From: Imperialibacter sp964351395
Lineage (GTDB): Bacteria; Bacteroidota; Bacteroidia; Cytophagales; Cyclobacteriaceae
DNA length: 64,000 nucleotides
Assembly (NCBI GenBank): GCA_964351395.1
Contig: CAYGOF010000002.1
Coordinates: 310,001 to 374,000 of the forward strand
Direction of reading: 5' to 3'
Under the pieces are notes generated by a model. The model saw only the letters and a program-made list of their open reading frames with translations. It was not told where the DNA came from and ran no database searches. Position numbers and translations under genes: made by a program. Shown piece after piece: positions 17,525 through 24,628 of this stretch (positions are counted from its first letter, which is position 1; each line of letters opens with the position of its first letter).

Positions 17525-18934
17525 ATGGCTATAGATTTCACTAAAATTCCTGACGGCGAAAATTTTGAGTTGTTCTGCCGTGACATTCTTGAAGATATGG
17601 GAATAAAGATACTTTCACACCCGTCAAGAGGGCCAGACAGAAATCAAGATTTAATAATAGAAATCGAATCAACTAGTCCGATAGGAAATAGTTACATTGA
17701 TAAGTTTATCGTTCAATGCAAACATTTTGCAAAAAGTGGGAGATCTGTATCAAGTAACGACGTAGGAAATTGGCAAAGCGCCTGTGATGTCCACGACGCT
17801 ACAGGATATTTTTTAATAACAAGCACTACCCCAACTTCAAACTTGAATGGCGAATTCGGAGCTGCAAATGATAAAAAGAGATACAAGACATTGATTTGGG
17901 ATAAAATGCAGTTAGAAAGTCATCTAGAGAAGTGCCCAAACAGATTGAGTATTCTACTAAGATATGGCTTCACTACGGATGACCCCATACTTTTCGACTA
18001 TTCAAAGAAGATAATAGATGGGTTCGATAATTTGCCTTTTTCTTATTTGGAGTCGTGTAATTTAACCGAATACCAAATTCACATTTATGAAGAAGAAAAA
18101 GAGAAAGATGGGCAATTAATGAAAATCCGATATGGATTTATCTGTGTATATGAAAAAAATAGTACTCAGTTCTACCAGAAGATTAAATCTAATCACAATC
18201 TATCAATAATCTATGTCATTACCGGTCAAGACGAAGTCAAACAGACACTAGATCAAATTGATCATCTTTCCTTGATTGGCCTGAATCAGATGCTAAATGG
18301 ATACAAAGACATTTGGTATCAATCAAATTCTCTTTTTCTATTCATGAATCAGATTTTCCAATCGTCCGGACGAAACCCATATGCGATCCGAGTGTTGGAA
18401 ATGTTGTTCAATGGCAATCCTTATAAAATCCAGTCAGAAGTTATCCTATACTTCAAAGAAAACATTTCCAATATCATGGTATTTGATGAGGATAATGTTT
18501 TAATAATTTTAGAAATGCTCGAAATTATACGAAAGAAAAAAATTTCAGAGTTAGGTATCTCTATAACAGCATTAATCAACAATGTCATTTCAAATCAGAT
18601 TGATGAGTTTCATAAGTCTTTTTTGCTAAAAAGAGCTTTGGATACTCTGGGAGAGATTGACTTGGACAATGAATGTAGCCATTTTGTCGAACGCCTATTT
18701 ACCAACACGAACAGCTTAGAAATAAAGGTCGACTGCCTACACTACTTCACTGCCCGCCGAAATAATTTGATTCAAAAGAAAGCTATAAAACTTAAGAAGA
18801 GAAAAGGCTCCATTTTTGTTCCGGGCAGGAACCATGCTACTCACTACAACAATACTCGAATTAAACTGGTTGCTGATTATGCGCAGGTAAAAATTGAAGT
18901 TGAAGTTGACAAATACTTAAAGTTATTCCAATAA
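17525..18934 (+). CDS. Mrr-like PD-(D/E)XK endonuclease-domain protein
   Basis: 469 residues. Residues ~5-110 match the restriction-endonuclease (Mrr-type) fold: FELFCRDILEDMG, RGPDRNQDLIIE (acidic residues 38 and 42), then FIVQCKHFA, where Gln64-x-Lys66 is the QxK variant of the catalytic motif, and TGYFLITST. The remaining ~300 residues are mostly helical, A/T-rich and not recognised; they may recognise the target or a partner. No methylase or ATPase is adjacent, so a type IV-like or other nucleic-acid defence role is inferred. Codon use is visibly more A/T-rich than in flanking housekeeping genes, consistent with transfer. Confidence 0.7.
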   Translation: MAIDFTKIPDGENFELFCRDILEDMGIKILSHPSRGPDRNQDLIIEIESTSPIGNSYIDKFIVQCKHFAKSGRSVSSNDVGNWQSACDVHDATGYFLITSTTPTSNLNGEFGAANDKKRYKTLIWDKMQLESHLEKCPNRLSILLRYGFTTDDPILFDYSKKIIDGFDNLPFSYLESCNLTEYQIHIYEEEKEKDGQLMKIRYGFICVYEKNSTQFYQKIKSNHNLSIIYVITGQDEVKQTLDQIDHLSLIGLNQMLNGYKDIWYQSNSLFLFMNQIFQSSGRNPYAIRVLEMLFNGNPYKIQSEVILYFKENISNIMVFDEDNVLIILEMLEIIRKKKISELGISITALINNVISNQIDEFHKSFLLKRALDTLGEIDLDNECSHFVERLFTNTNSLEIKVDCLHYFTARRNNLIQKKAIKLKKRKGSIFVPGRNHATHYNNTRIKLVADYAQVKIEVEVDKYLKLFQ

Positions 18935-18947
18935 GAAATTAATCCCA

Positions 18948-18998
18948 CCCTGGCGCAAGCGTCCGCTTGTGCTGATTGCCAATAGCAGTCAATTCTCC
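18948..18998 (+). repeat. Solo copy of the REP-bearing left end of the RAYT element
   Basis: The palindrome GGCGCAAGCG-TC-CGCTTGTGCT (18952-18973) is followed by GATT and about 25 further bases ending CAATTCTC. The same arrangement occurs at 23440-23488, left of the RAYT gene. This is a solo REP copy 14 bp after the Mrr-like gene. Confidence 0.75.
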
Positions 18999-19004
18999 CC
19001 CCAA

Positions 19005-19080
19005 TCGTCCTCGTTTAAGCGCTAGCGGAAACGAGGTCGTAGGAGATTGGCGATTGTATCGCCACTGGTTCAAAGGAGCT
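19005..19080 (+). repeat. Second dispersed repeat family, copy 1
   Basis: A 29-bp core (19005-19033) with arms CCTCGTTT and AAACGAGG around AGCGCT matches 24629-24657 at 27 of 29 positions. Similarity continues at TATCGCC and TTCAAAGG. It is wrapped in an outer inverted repeat CCAATC/GATTGG. Possibly a REP-like or MITE-like element. Confidence 0.6.
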
Positions 19081-19452
19081 TGAAAATGTAATTGACTCGT
19101 ATAGAAATGCGCGCAACACAAAGAAAGAAATCATGGGGTCTCAATTGAGAGGAAATGACGGTGTGGATTGTCCCATGGGGATCCCTTCGGGGCAGTCCCC
19201 GCCACTTTGTGTATTTTTATTTCCAGATAGCTATCGGGAGTGTGGCTAATTGCAGACGGCGGCGGTCACTCTTACTAATCCCCACGCTGCTTGGCTGGTC
19301 GTTGTAGCCAATTTTAGAACAGACACAACACAAAAACAACTTGACAAAGAAATCACAAGAGCAGAAACCCTTGTGATTTTTTGAATTAATACTGGCAAAG
19401 TAAAACTAACCAACAAGCAGAGTAATGCAAATCAGATTAGAATTATGGTAAT
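19081..19452. other. Non-coding stretch with a dispersed repeat and a possible gene tail
   Basis: It holds the 29-bp repeat at 19191-19219 (see 27743), an open frame without ATG at 19250-19384, and a hairpin AATCACAAG/CTTGTGATT at 19351-19378 followed by a T-run, which could terminate plus-strand transcription. No complete gene. Confidence 0.45.
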
Positions 19453-20028
19453 TTATCTAAATACATACGCCAGTGTTAATGTCCCCCAATTATTTTTCAA
19501 TGTGGTACCTGGTATGTACGAGGTATTCAAAAGACCAAAATTGTAACTCGCACCAATTTCAATACGTGGCGTAATATTATAGCTAACTGCAATTGGAATT
19601 CCAAAATCACTTCTTCTTAACGTTTCCCAATTGTGAATAGAATTGTCTCCAACGGTAATCAAATTGTCCCAGAATACTCCAGAAGCAACGCTAAACTTCT
19701 CGCTAACAATATATTTTAGTATAGTTGATGAGTAGATATACCCCAATTTCAAACTTTCTACGTCACCGTTCTCATTTTCTCCTCTTTGGTTAAAAGTGAT
19801 AATTGTAGGTAATGTAAACTTTTCGGAAAACCTCCAATCCCAATACAAACCACCTGTAAAACTAGTCAAAGGTTTGCCGTCATAGTTTGTTACTTGTGAT
19901 ACACTTGCGCCTGCCACAATTCCAAAAAAGTTTTTCTTGGGCTTTTCGGGCTTGTCTTGTGCGATACTTTCTATAACAGAAAACAATAAAACGAATAATA
20001 CTACCGATGATTTAAATAAACTTTTCAT
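19453..20028 (-). CDS. Outer membrane beta-barrel protein (PorT-like)
   Basis: 191 residues from the ATG at 20028, chosen for the signal peptide MKSLFKSSVVLFVLLFSVIES; an upstream extension to 20151 has no support. The mature part alternates polar and aromatic residues in strand-sized blocks and ends LTLAYVFR, with a terminal aromatic as in small outer-membrane barrels. Family: outer membrane beta-barrel domain proteins common in Bacteroidota. It is the last gene on the minus strand after the sigma/FecR cluster, with a 162-bp gap from the previous gene; membership of that transcript is uncertain. Confidence 0.65.
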   Translation of the reverse strand: MKSLFKSSVVLFVLLFSVIESIAQDKPEKPKKNFFGIVAGASVSQVTNYDGKPLTSFTGGLYWDWRFSEKFTLPTIITFNQRGENENGDVESLKLGYIYSSTILKYIVSEKFSVASGVFWDNLITVGDNSIHNWETLRRSDFGIPIAVSYNITPRIEIGASYNFGLLNTSYIPGTTLKNNWGTLTLAYVFR

Positions 20029-20190
20029 TTCTTCTTGATTATAAAAGTTTAATTGATCAAAACCTACTAAAAGCACGCACTCTATCTTTATCAGACTTTT
20101 GGCAGGCAATAGCACGTTCGAGTGGGAAAAACTTCTGGTACTATGCTCCATAACGCAATGAACCGTGGCGACTGAAATGGCTGCCTTTGT

Positions 20191-20778
20191 CTATTTCTTC
20201 TTTCTTTCGAAATACTCTTTCAGATACGGGGTAAGTGCGCGGCTTTTGTGCTTTTCCTGTTCAAATCGCAGCAGAAGTTCAGGGTCATCCTTCGCCAATT
20301 TTCGGAAGCGTTTTGTGGTAAGCGTTCTGATTTTTCCCGTTTCCATGTGAAGCAGTTTCTCGGAAGGGTAAATAAAGGGAGCTTGGCCATTCGGTGTATT
20401 TCCGCCTTCAACCACTTTGTAGTGAATATATGGTCCGATTAATTGTGCTTCGAAGAAGTTGTTTCCTCGCTTTAGTTGTCTTCTTCCAGGGTTAACGTAA
20501 ACCTTATCTCCTAGTTCGAATCCGAATACGTGTCCCGCTTTTTTTCGATCTACCTTATCGGTTATTACACCGAGCCCGACAATCGAGAAACCAAGTTCTC
20601 TGTAGCGGAATTCTGCTTGTACTTCTAATGTTGTTTCCTTGTTTAGGAAATCAGACGTAGAGCTGTAAAGTTTAATTGTTCCTTCCGTTGGTTGCGGGTC
20701 TTGTTGTCCGAAAGCCATGCTACTTGTGGTTGAAAAAACCAGAGCCATGGCGGCTAGCAATTTGATTGTGTTTTTCAT
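20191..20778 (-). CDS. Exported protein homologous to the C-terminal domain of the STN-domain protein
   Basis: 195 residues with signal peptide MKNTIKLLAAMALVFSTTSSMAFG. No named family, but its second half aligns with the last ~150 residues of the gene upstream: shared blocks include VNPGRRQLKRGNNFFEAQLIG against INPRKPKLHKRTNFFEADTIG, an IRTLTTKRFRKL/VKSLTRSLLREL block and the closing LKEYFERKKK/LREYYFRKKM. It is preceded at 20808-20837 by the 30-bp element also found before the sigma gene, suggesting it is transcribed by that sigma factor. Likely periplasmic; function unknown. Confidence 0.7.
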   Translation of the reverse strand: MKNTIKLLAAMALVFSTTSSMAFGQQDPQPTEGTIKLYSSTSDFLNKETTLEVQAEFRYRELGFSIVGLGVITDKVDRKKAGHVFGFELGDKVYVNPGRRQLKRGNNFFEAQLIGPYIHYKVVEGGNTPNGQAPFIYPSEKLLHMETGKIRTLTTKRFRKLAKDDPELLLRFEQEKHKSRALTPYLKEYFERKKK

Positions 20779-20807
20779 GATTTCTATTTTTTTGGTGTTT
20801 CTACTAG

Positions 20808-20837
20808 TACACCGCGCAGGTTAGGAACTACCCTACC
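20808..20837 (-). promoter_or_regulatory. Candidate ECF-sigma promoter, copy B
   Basis: On the minus strand it begins GGTAGGGTA and ends GCGGTGTA. It matches 23331-23360 at 24 of 30 positions with both ends conserved, and ends 30 bp before the ATG of the 195-residue exported protein. Confidence 0.55.
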
Positions 20838-20842
20838 AGAAA

Positions 20843-21916
20843 TCACATTTTTTTTCGGAAGTAGTATTCTCTGAGGTACGAAGCCAGCTTAGCACTCTTA
20901 CCTTTTTCATTATTGAACATTTCGAGTAATTGCTGGTCATCAGCAATAAGTTCGCGAAGAAGACTTCTGGTAAGGCTTTTTACTTTACAGCTTCGGATAT
21001 CCAGTAATTGCTCTGCCCGATAGGAATAGTTATTTCCTGTAGTAGTCACTGATGCCATCTCTATGAAATGAATAAAATCTCCAATCGTGTCTGCTTCAAA
21101 GAAGTTGGTCCGTTTGTGGAGTTTTGGTTTTCGAGGATTAATGTAAAATCCCGTTTCATCGCTGAAGCTGAAAACTCGCCCAATTTCACGGCCCTTTTTC
21201 TTACTCACCTCTAACTGATAATAAGTAATGTTCAACCCTTGGTCGCGCTCGTTTACAAAGGTGCTTATCTCATCCGATGGTCGATTATCCAAGAGGTCAT
21301 TGATATTCCGAAACAACCGCGCTTGAATGATTCTTCTGCGATTTAAAACGTTTGACCTTTTTGATGAAGTATTTGAATTCCCCAAATCGATTACAACCTC
21401 GTCAAGTGTTATAATTTTAGGAACTAGTTCAATATGATGGTCGATACTCGTATTGAATTGTAGTTGCTGCGCGTTGTAAGAAACATGCGTCACGTCCACA
21501 GTCGCAAGGTTATCATTCGTAATCAGAAAGAAATAACCGTCATTGCCTGTAGTAGTTCCAAGATCGCCCAGCTTCACTGCCACATTAGGAATGGGCATGC
21601 CCGTGGCAGCGTCTTTCACATATCCCACCAAGGAATACAGTTTTTCATTTTTAAAAATGATGAATACACCATTCCTGAGTTCGTAGGTCAACTTGCAAGA
21701 ACTAAGATGCTTTGATAACTCGTCTACAGATTGTACCGAATCGGGCACCATACATTGAGACAATAAATCGTCTCGTCCAGAATATTCAAAGTCGTTGTCG
21801 CGTTGCCATTCAATCAGTAATTCCTTCAACGAAACTTTCTCGTGCGCTGAATTCTCCTGAGCCGTGGCGAAGGTCCACAGCAACGGCATTATGAGACATG
21901 GGATTATTCGAGACAT
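20843..21916 (-). CDS. STN plus carboxypeptidase-regulatory-domain exported protein without a TonB barrel
   Basis: 357 residues from the ATG at 21916, which overlaps the FecR stop as TGATG. A signal peptide (PCLIMPLLWTFATA) is followed by an STN/secretin-like N-domain (KVSLKELLIEWQRDNDFEYSG to VFIIFKNEKL), a CarboxypepD_reg domain (LVGYVKDAATGMPIPNVAVKLGD) and a linker with ITLDEVVIDLG, as before a TonB plug. Instead of a plug and barrel it ends in a ~150-residue domain shared with the next gene. Likely the periplasmic signal-transfer partner of FecR. A truncated receptor is the alternative, but the shared, intact C-terminal domain argues against simple decay. Confidence 0.75.
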   Translation of the reverse strand: MSRIIPCLIMPLLWTFATAQENSAHEKVSLKELLIEWQRDNDFEYSGRDDLLSQCMVPDSVQSVDELSKHLSSCKLTYELRNGVFIIFKNEKLYSLVGYVKDAATGMPIPNVAVKLGDLGTTTGNDGYFFLITNDNLATVDVTHVSYNAQQLQFNTSIDHHIELVPKIITLDEVVIDLGNSNTSSKRSNVLNRRRIIQARLFRNINDLLDNRPSDEISTFVNERDQGLNITYYQLEVSKKKGREIGRVFSFSDETGFYINPRKPKLHKRTNFFEADTIGDFIHFIEMASVTTTGNNYSYRAEQLLDIRSCKVKSLTRSLLRELIADDQQLLEMFNNEKGKSAKLASYLREYYFRKKM

Positions 21917-22788
21917 CAACGATTTTGTTTCGTCACGGAATAACTTACAACGGAGTTTTGTTCATATTTAAGTCCCATTGAGGTGGAAATGACTTCCAGC
22001 GTTTCCCTCACATCATCCGATCTATTGAACGCACCAGTGAACTTCCAATCAGCCACATCATCCTCAAGGATGTTCAAATCAATATCGTATTGCAACTCAA
22101 TTTCTCTTGCTACATCTCTTAACGGCTTGGCATTGAAAATGAACTGATTATCTACCCAACCGATGAACTCAGAACCATTTGCATCTGTACGTTTCTCCAA
22201 TTCTCCATTTGCCTTTAATTGAGCTGATTCGTTGGACGCAATGACCACTTTTGAAGCTTCGTGCTGCACACTGACTTTCCCTGTTTTACAGAAAACGGTG
22301 TAACCGTCTTCGCGGCTGTTGACGTTGAAACTGGTTCCAAGCACCGTGGTTGTTCCATTCTTCGACATCACCGAAAAACTGCTACCTTTCTTCACATCAA
22401 AAAAAGCTTCTCCTTCCAATTTAACCGAGCGGTCGAATTGCCACCAGAAAGGATGGAAACTCAATTCAGTTGCAGCATTCAATTCTACGGTTGAACCATC
22501 AGGCAGCGAAACCCTGCTGTGCAATCCCGCAGGAACGGAAACTGACTCCGTATAGAATCTCAAGAAAGCGGTTGTTGACAAGAGCAGAACAACAGCTGCA
22601 GCAGCTGCGTATTTGAACCAACTCAATTGAATAACCTTGGACTCTTGCGTCTTTCCATCAATTTCTCCCATCATCTGACCCCAGACTTCCTCCTTGCTTT
22701 TCGAGAATTTCGGTTCAGAGTTCCCAATGATTTTCTCTAAATCATCTGGAAGTTGATGTTCTTCGTTTATATGTTGGTTAGTCCTCAT
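21916..22788 (-). CDS. FecR family anti-sigma factor
   Basis: 290 residues from the ATG at 22788; a TTG-started extension to 22818 is less likely. The layout is a cytoplasmic N-terminal sigma-binding part, one membrane helix (YAAAAAVVLLLSTTAFL), a FecR domain with VSLPDGSTVELNAATELSF and GEAFFDV, and a C-terminal DUF4974-type STN-like part (FIGWVDNQFIFNAKPLRDVARE). It holds or activates the ECF sigma factor encoded just upstream in response to the periplasmic partner. It overlaps the STN-protein start, so translation is coupled. Confidence 0.9.
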   Translation of the reverse strand: MRTNQHINEEHQLPDDLEKIIGNSEPKFSKSKEEVWGQMMGEIDGKTQESKVIQLSWFKYAAAAAVVLLLSTTAFLRFYTESVSVPAGLHSRVSLPDGSTVELNAATELSFHPFWWQFDRSVKLEGEAFFDVKKGSSFSVMSKNGTTTVLGTSFNVNSREDGYTVFCKTGKVSVQHEASKVVIASNESAQLKANGELEKRTDANGSEFIGWVDNQFIFNAKPLRDVAREIELQYDIDLNILEDDVADWKFTGAFNRSDDVRETLEVISTSMGLKYEQNSVVSYSVTKQNR

Positions 22789-22822
22789 CGCTTTTGTAAA
22801 CCGTGTTTCATGGGGCAATACC

Positions 22823-23311
22823 CTACTTTTTAATTAATCTTTCTCTCAAGAAGCCAATGGCTTGACTCATTCGTTTCTCTACAGCTTTTACACTCAGACC
22901 CAATCGTTCAGCAATTTCCTTGTACGTCATTTCCTCTATTCGATTCATCAAGAAAACCTCTCGCTGCTTCTCGCTCATTGTCGACAATGCAATCAAATAC
23001 TGTCCATGTACTTCTTCGAATTCAAGTTGCTTCTGTGGGTCGTTGGATTCTACTTTCAGTTCCACAGACTGTTCATACTTCGCAGCTACTTGCGTCTTCC
23101 TGAAGTGCGAGACAAAAGCATCACTTGCCATTTTGTACAACAGACTTTTCGTCCCACCTTCTTCAAACACCAGCTTCTTTTCCCAGAGTTTCATGAATAC
23201 GTCTTGGGCAATATCCGTTGCCAATTCAGTATCCGCACCACGATACACCAAATACCTTCGAATAGCATCGAAGTATTGGTCAAAGCATATTTTAAACTCT
23301 TGACGTGTCAG
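22823..23311 (-). CDS. ECF sigma factor (FecI-like)
   Basis: About 162 residues if initiated near CTG 23311 (or the adjacent ATT 23314). Region 2 reads FDQYFDAIRRY, then GADTELATDIAQDVFMKLWEK; region 4 reads LSTMSEKQREVFLMNRIEEMTYKEIAERLGLSVKAVEKR. The first ATG/GTG/TTG start in frame (TTG 23251) would delete most of region 2.1, whereas the frame continues with sigma-like sequence up to a stop near 23336. The real start is therefore probably non-ATG. It is the first gene of the sigma-FecR-STN operon and is preceded by a copy of the shared 30-bp element. Confidence 0.85.
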   Translation of the reverse strand: MTRQEFKICFDQYFDAIRRYLVYRGADTELATDIAQDVFMKLWEKKLVFEEGGTKSLLYKMASDAFVSHFRKTQVAAKYEQSVELKVESNDPQKQLEFEEVHGQYLIALSTMSEKQREVFLMNRIEEMTYKEIAERLGLSVKAVEKRMSQAIGFLRERLIKK

Positions 23312-23330
23312 AATTGATGGCTTTTGTAAT

Positions 23331-23360
23331 TACACCGCACAAGTTAAGGTATACCCTACC
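23331..23360 (-). promoter_or_regulatory. Candidate ECF-sigma promoter, copy A (autoregulation)
   Basis: Minus strand: GGTAGGGTA at the far end, GCGGTGTA nearest the gene, 20 bp before the inferred sigma start. It shares 24 of 30 bases with 20808-20837. A sigma factor reading its own promoter plus one target fits the layout. Confidence 0.55.
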
Positions 23361-23363
23361 GAG

Positions 23364-23435
23364 ATATGCATTTTTTCTATTTGGATTGCGAATTGTAGCA
23401 AAAACCTGATAGCCTTTATCGGCAAAATCTTTTGC
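23364..23435 (-). pseudogene. Fragment resembling a short-chain dehydrogenase
   Basis: About 24 codons read AKDFADKGYQVFATIRNPN and a few more residues, like the second-strand region of a short-chain dehydrogenase (KGYQVFATxRNP). No start and no continuation: it is cut by the REP at 23440 on one side and runs into the sigma promoter element on the other. Too short for a firm family call. Confidence 0.4.
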
Positions 23436-23492
23436 CCCCCCTGGCGCAAGCGTCCGCTTGTGCCGATTACCTATATCAGGCAATTCTCAAAC

Positions 23493-23514
23493 ATTTGCAG
23501 TGCTACCTGCAAAT
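23493..23514 (+). promoter_or_regulatory. Perfect hairpin in the RAYT leader
   Basis: ATTTGCAG and CTGCAAAT pair exactly around a six-base loop, ending 16 bp before the transposase ATG. It could hide the ribosome site or be a second binding target for the transposase. Confidence 0.5.
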
Positions 23515-23530
23515 TTGTATTTTAAACTTC

Positions 23531-24079
23531 ATGAGTAGGAAGTATAAATTTAGAGATAACGAGAAGCTCTATTTTATCAGCTTTGCAGTAGTTTACTGGA
23601 TAGATGTGTTCATACGAAATGAGTACAAGTATGAAATGATCGATAGTTGGAAATATTGCATCGAAAAGAAAGGACTGGAAGTATATAGTTGGTGCATAAT
23701 GACCAGCCATATTCATATGATCATCGGCAGTCATCAAGACAAAATGGAAGGCATTGTAAGAGATATGAAAAGCTATACCTCTAGAAGGCTGCGAGAAGCT
23801 ATCTGTCAAAACCTGAAAGAAAGTCGAAAGGAATGGATGATTTGGATGATGGAAAAAGCTGGTAGAAAAAATGGCAACAATACCGACTATCAGTTTTGGC
23901 AGCAAAATAATCAACCGGTAGAATTAACTACCAATGAAATGATGGATCAGAAGCTAAACTACATACACCGAAATCCTGTAGAAGCAGGCTTTGTTGAACA
24001 TCCAGAAGCCTGGCTGTTCAGCAGCGCAAGAGATTATGCAGGACAAAAAGGCTTATTGGACATTAAATTCATTGAATGA
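23531..24079 (+). CDS. REP-associated tyrosine transposase (RAYT, IS200-like Tnp_17)
   Basis: 182 residues from the ATG at 23531. The HUH motif is His60-Ile-His62 in MTSHIHMIIG, and the probable nucleophile is Tyr144 in YIHRNPVEAGFV, a segment diagnostic of RAYTs. The N-terminal strand YFISFAVVYWIDVF also fits. RAYTs are single-domain HUH nucleases that bind and cut REP hairpins; here matching inverted REPs flank the gene. The frame is intact. Confidence 0.92.
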   Translation: MSRKYKFRDNEKLYFISFAVVYWIDVFIRNEYKYEMIDSWKYCIEKKGLEVYSWCIMTSHIHMIIGSHQDKMEGIVRDMKSYTSRRLREAICQNLKESRKEWMIWMMEKAGRKNGNNTDYQFWQQNNQPVELTTNEMMDQKLNYIHRNPVEAGFVEHPEAWLFSSARDYAGQKGLLDIKFIE

Positions 24080-24130
24080 CAGGTTCATTGAACGACAGGC
24101 ACAAGCGGACGCTTGCGCCAGGGGGGGGGG

Positions 24131-24322
24131 GACTGTGAACCAGTCGGACAAGGTTTAAGTGAATTGCGAATTCACTACGGGAAAGGTTATCGTGTGTATT
24201 TAAAGGACGTAGACGGTAGAATTGTCCTCTTATTGAGTGGTGGAGACAAGTCTTCTCAACAAAAGGACATTACTAAGGCAAAGCAATTGTGGGAAGACTA
24301 TAAAAATTCATTTGAGGAATAG
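24131..24322 (+). pseudogene. RelE/HigB-like toxin, N-terminus lost at the REP junction
   Basis: About 63 codons match the C-terminal two thirds of addiction-module killer proteins: EPVGQGLSELRIHYGKGYRVY, then LLLSGGDKSSQQKDITKAK. The usual ~35-40 N-terminal residues are missing; in their place the frame runs back through the G11 tract into the right REP, where only a TTG at 24113 could start it. The antitoxin downstream is intact, seven bases after the toxin stop. The toxin is therefore probably dead, broken by arrival of the RAYT unit or a deletion at its edge. Confidence 0.8.
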
Positions 24323-24329
24323 AGACGTG

Positions 24330-24614
24330 ATGAAGACAACAAAATTTGATATCGCCGAATATTTAGATGATGACGATATGATCGCCGAATACTTGAACAA
24401 TGTTTTGGAAGAAGGCGATACATCGGACATAATAGCCGCACTCGGACATGTGGCAAAAGCTCAGGGAATGTCGAAAATTGCAGCAGAGACAGGGCTAAGT
24501 CGTCCAAGTTTGTACAAGGCGCTTTCGCCTGGATCAAAACCACAATTTGACACCGTGCTGAAAATTCTTCGGTCTGTAGGTGGACATCTCAATGTGAAAA
24601 CTGTTCAGCCGTAG
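24330..24614 (+). CDS. HigA-like antitoxin (addiction module antidote, HTH)
   Basis: 94 residues from the ATG at 24330. MKTTKFDIAEYLDDDDMIAEYLNN is the standard N-terminus of this antidote family, followed by a Cro/C1-type helix-turn-helix (VAKAQGMSKIAAETGLSRPSLYKAL) and SPGSKPQFDTVLKILRSVGG. It normally neutralises the paired RelE-like toxin and represses the operon. With the toxin truncated it is an orphan. Confidence 0.9.
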   Translation: MKTTKFDIAEYLDDDDMIAEYLNNVLEEGDTSDIIAALGHVAKAQGMSKIAAETGLSRPSLYKALSPGSKPQFDTVLKILRSVGGHLNVKTVQP

Positions 24615-24628
24615 TGAAAAAGTCCGCA

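Larger units (their letters stand above)
23440..24131 (+). mobile_element. RAYT element framed by inverted REP palindromes
   Basis: The left REP is at 23443-23464 (GGCGCAAGCG-TC-CGCTTGTGCC) and the right REP at 24098-24119 is its inverse complement, with the transposase gene between. Outside, the left flank has a C-run (23434-23440) and the right flank a G11 tract (24121-24131), so the inverted repeat extends into the homopolymers. This is a complete REP-RAYT-REP unit of ~0.69 kb. A partial copy of its left end lies at 18948-18998. Confidence 0.8.

Noticed and set aside
18939..19121. 60-codon minus-strand ORF
   Set aside because: Built from REP and the second repeat family.
20843..21916. STN-domain protein as a truncated TonB receptor pseudogene
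   Set aside because: The C-terminal domain is intact, in frame and has a full-length paralogue next door.
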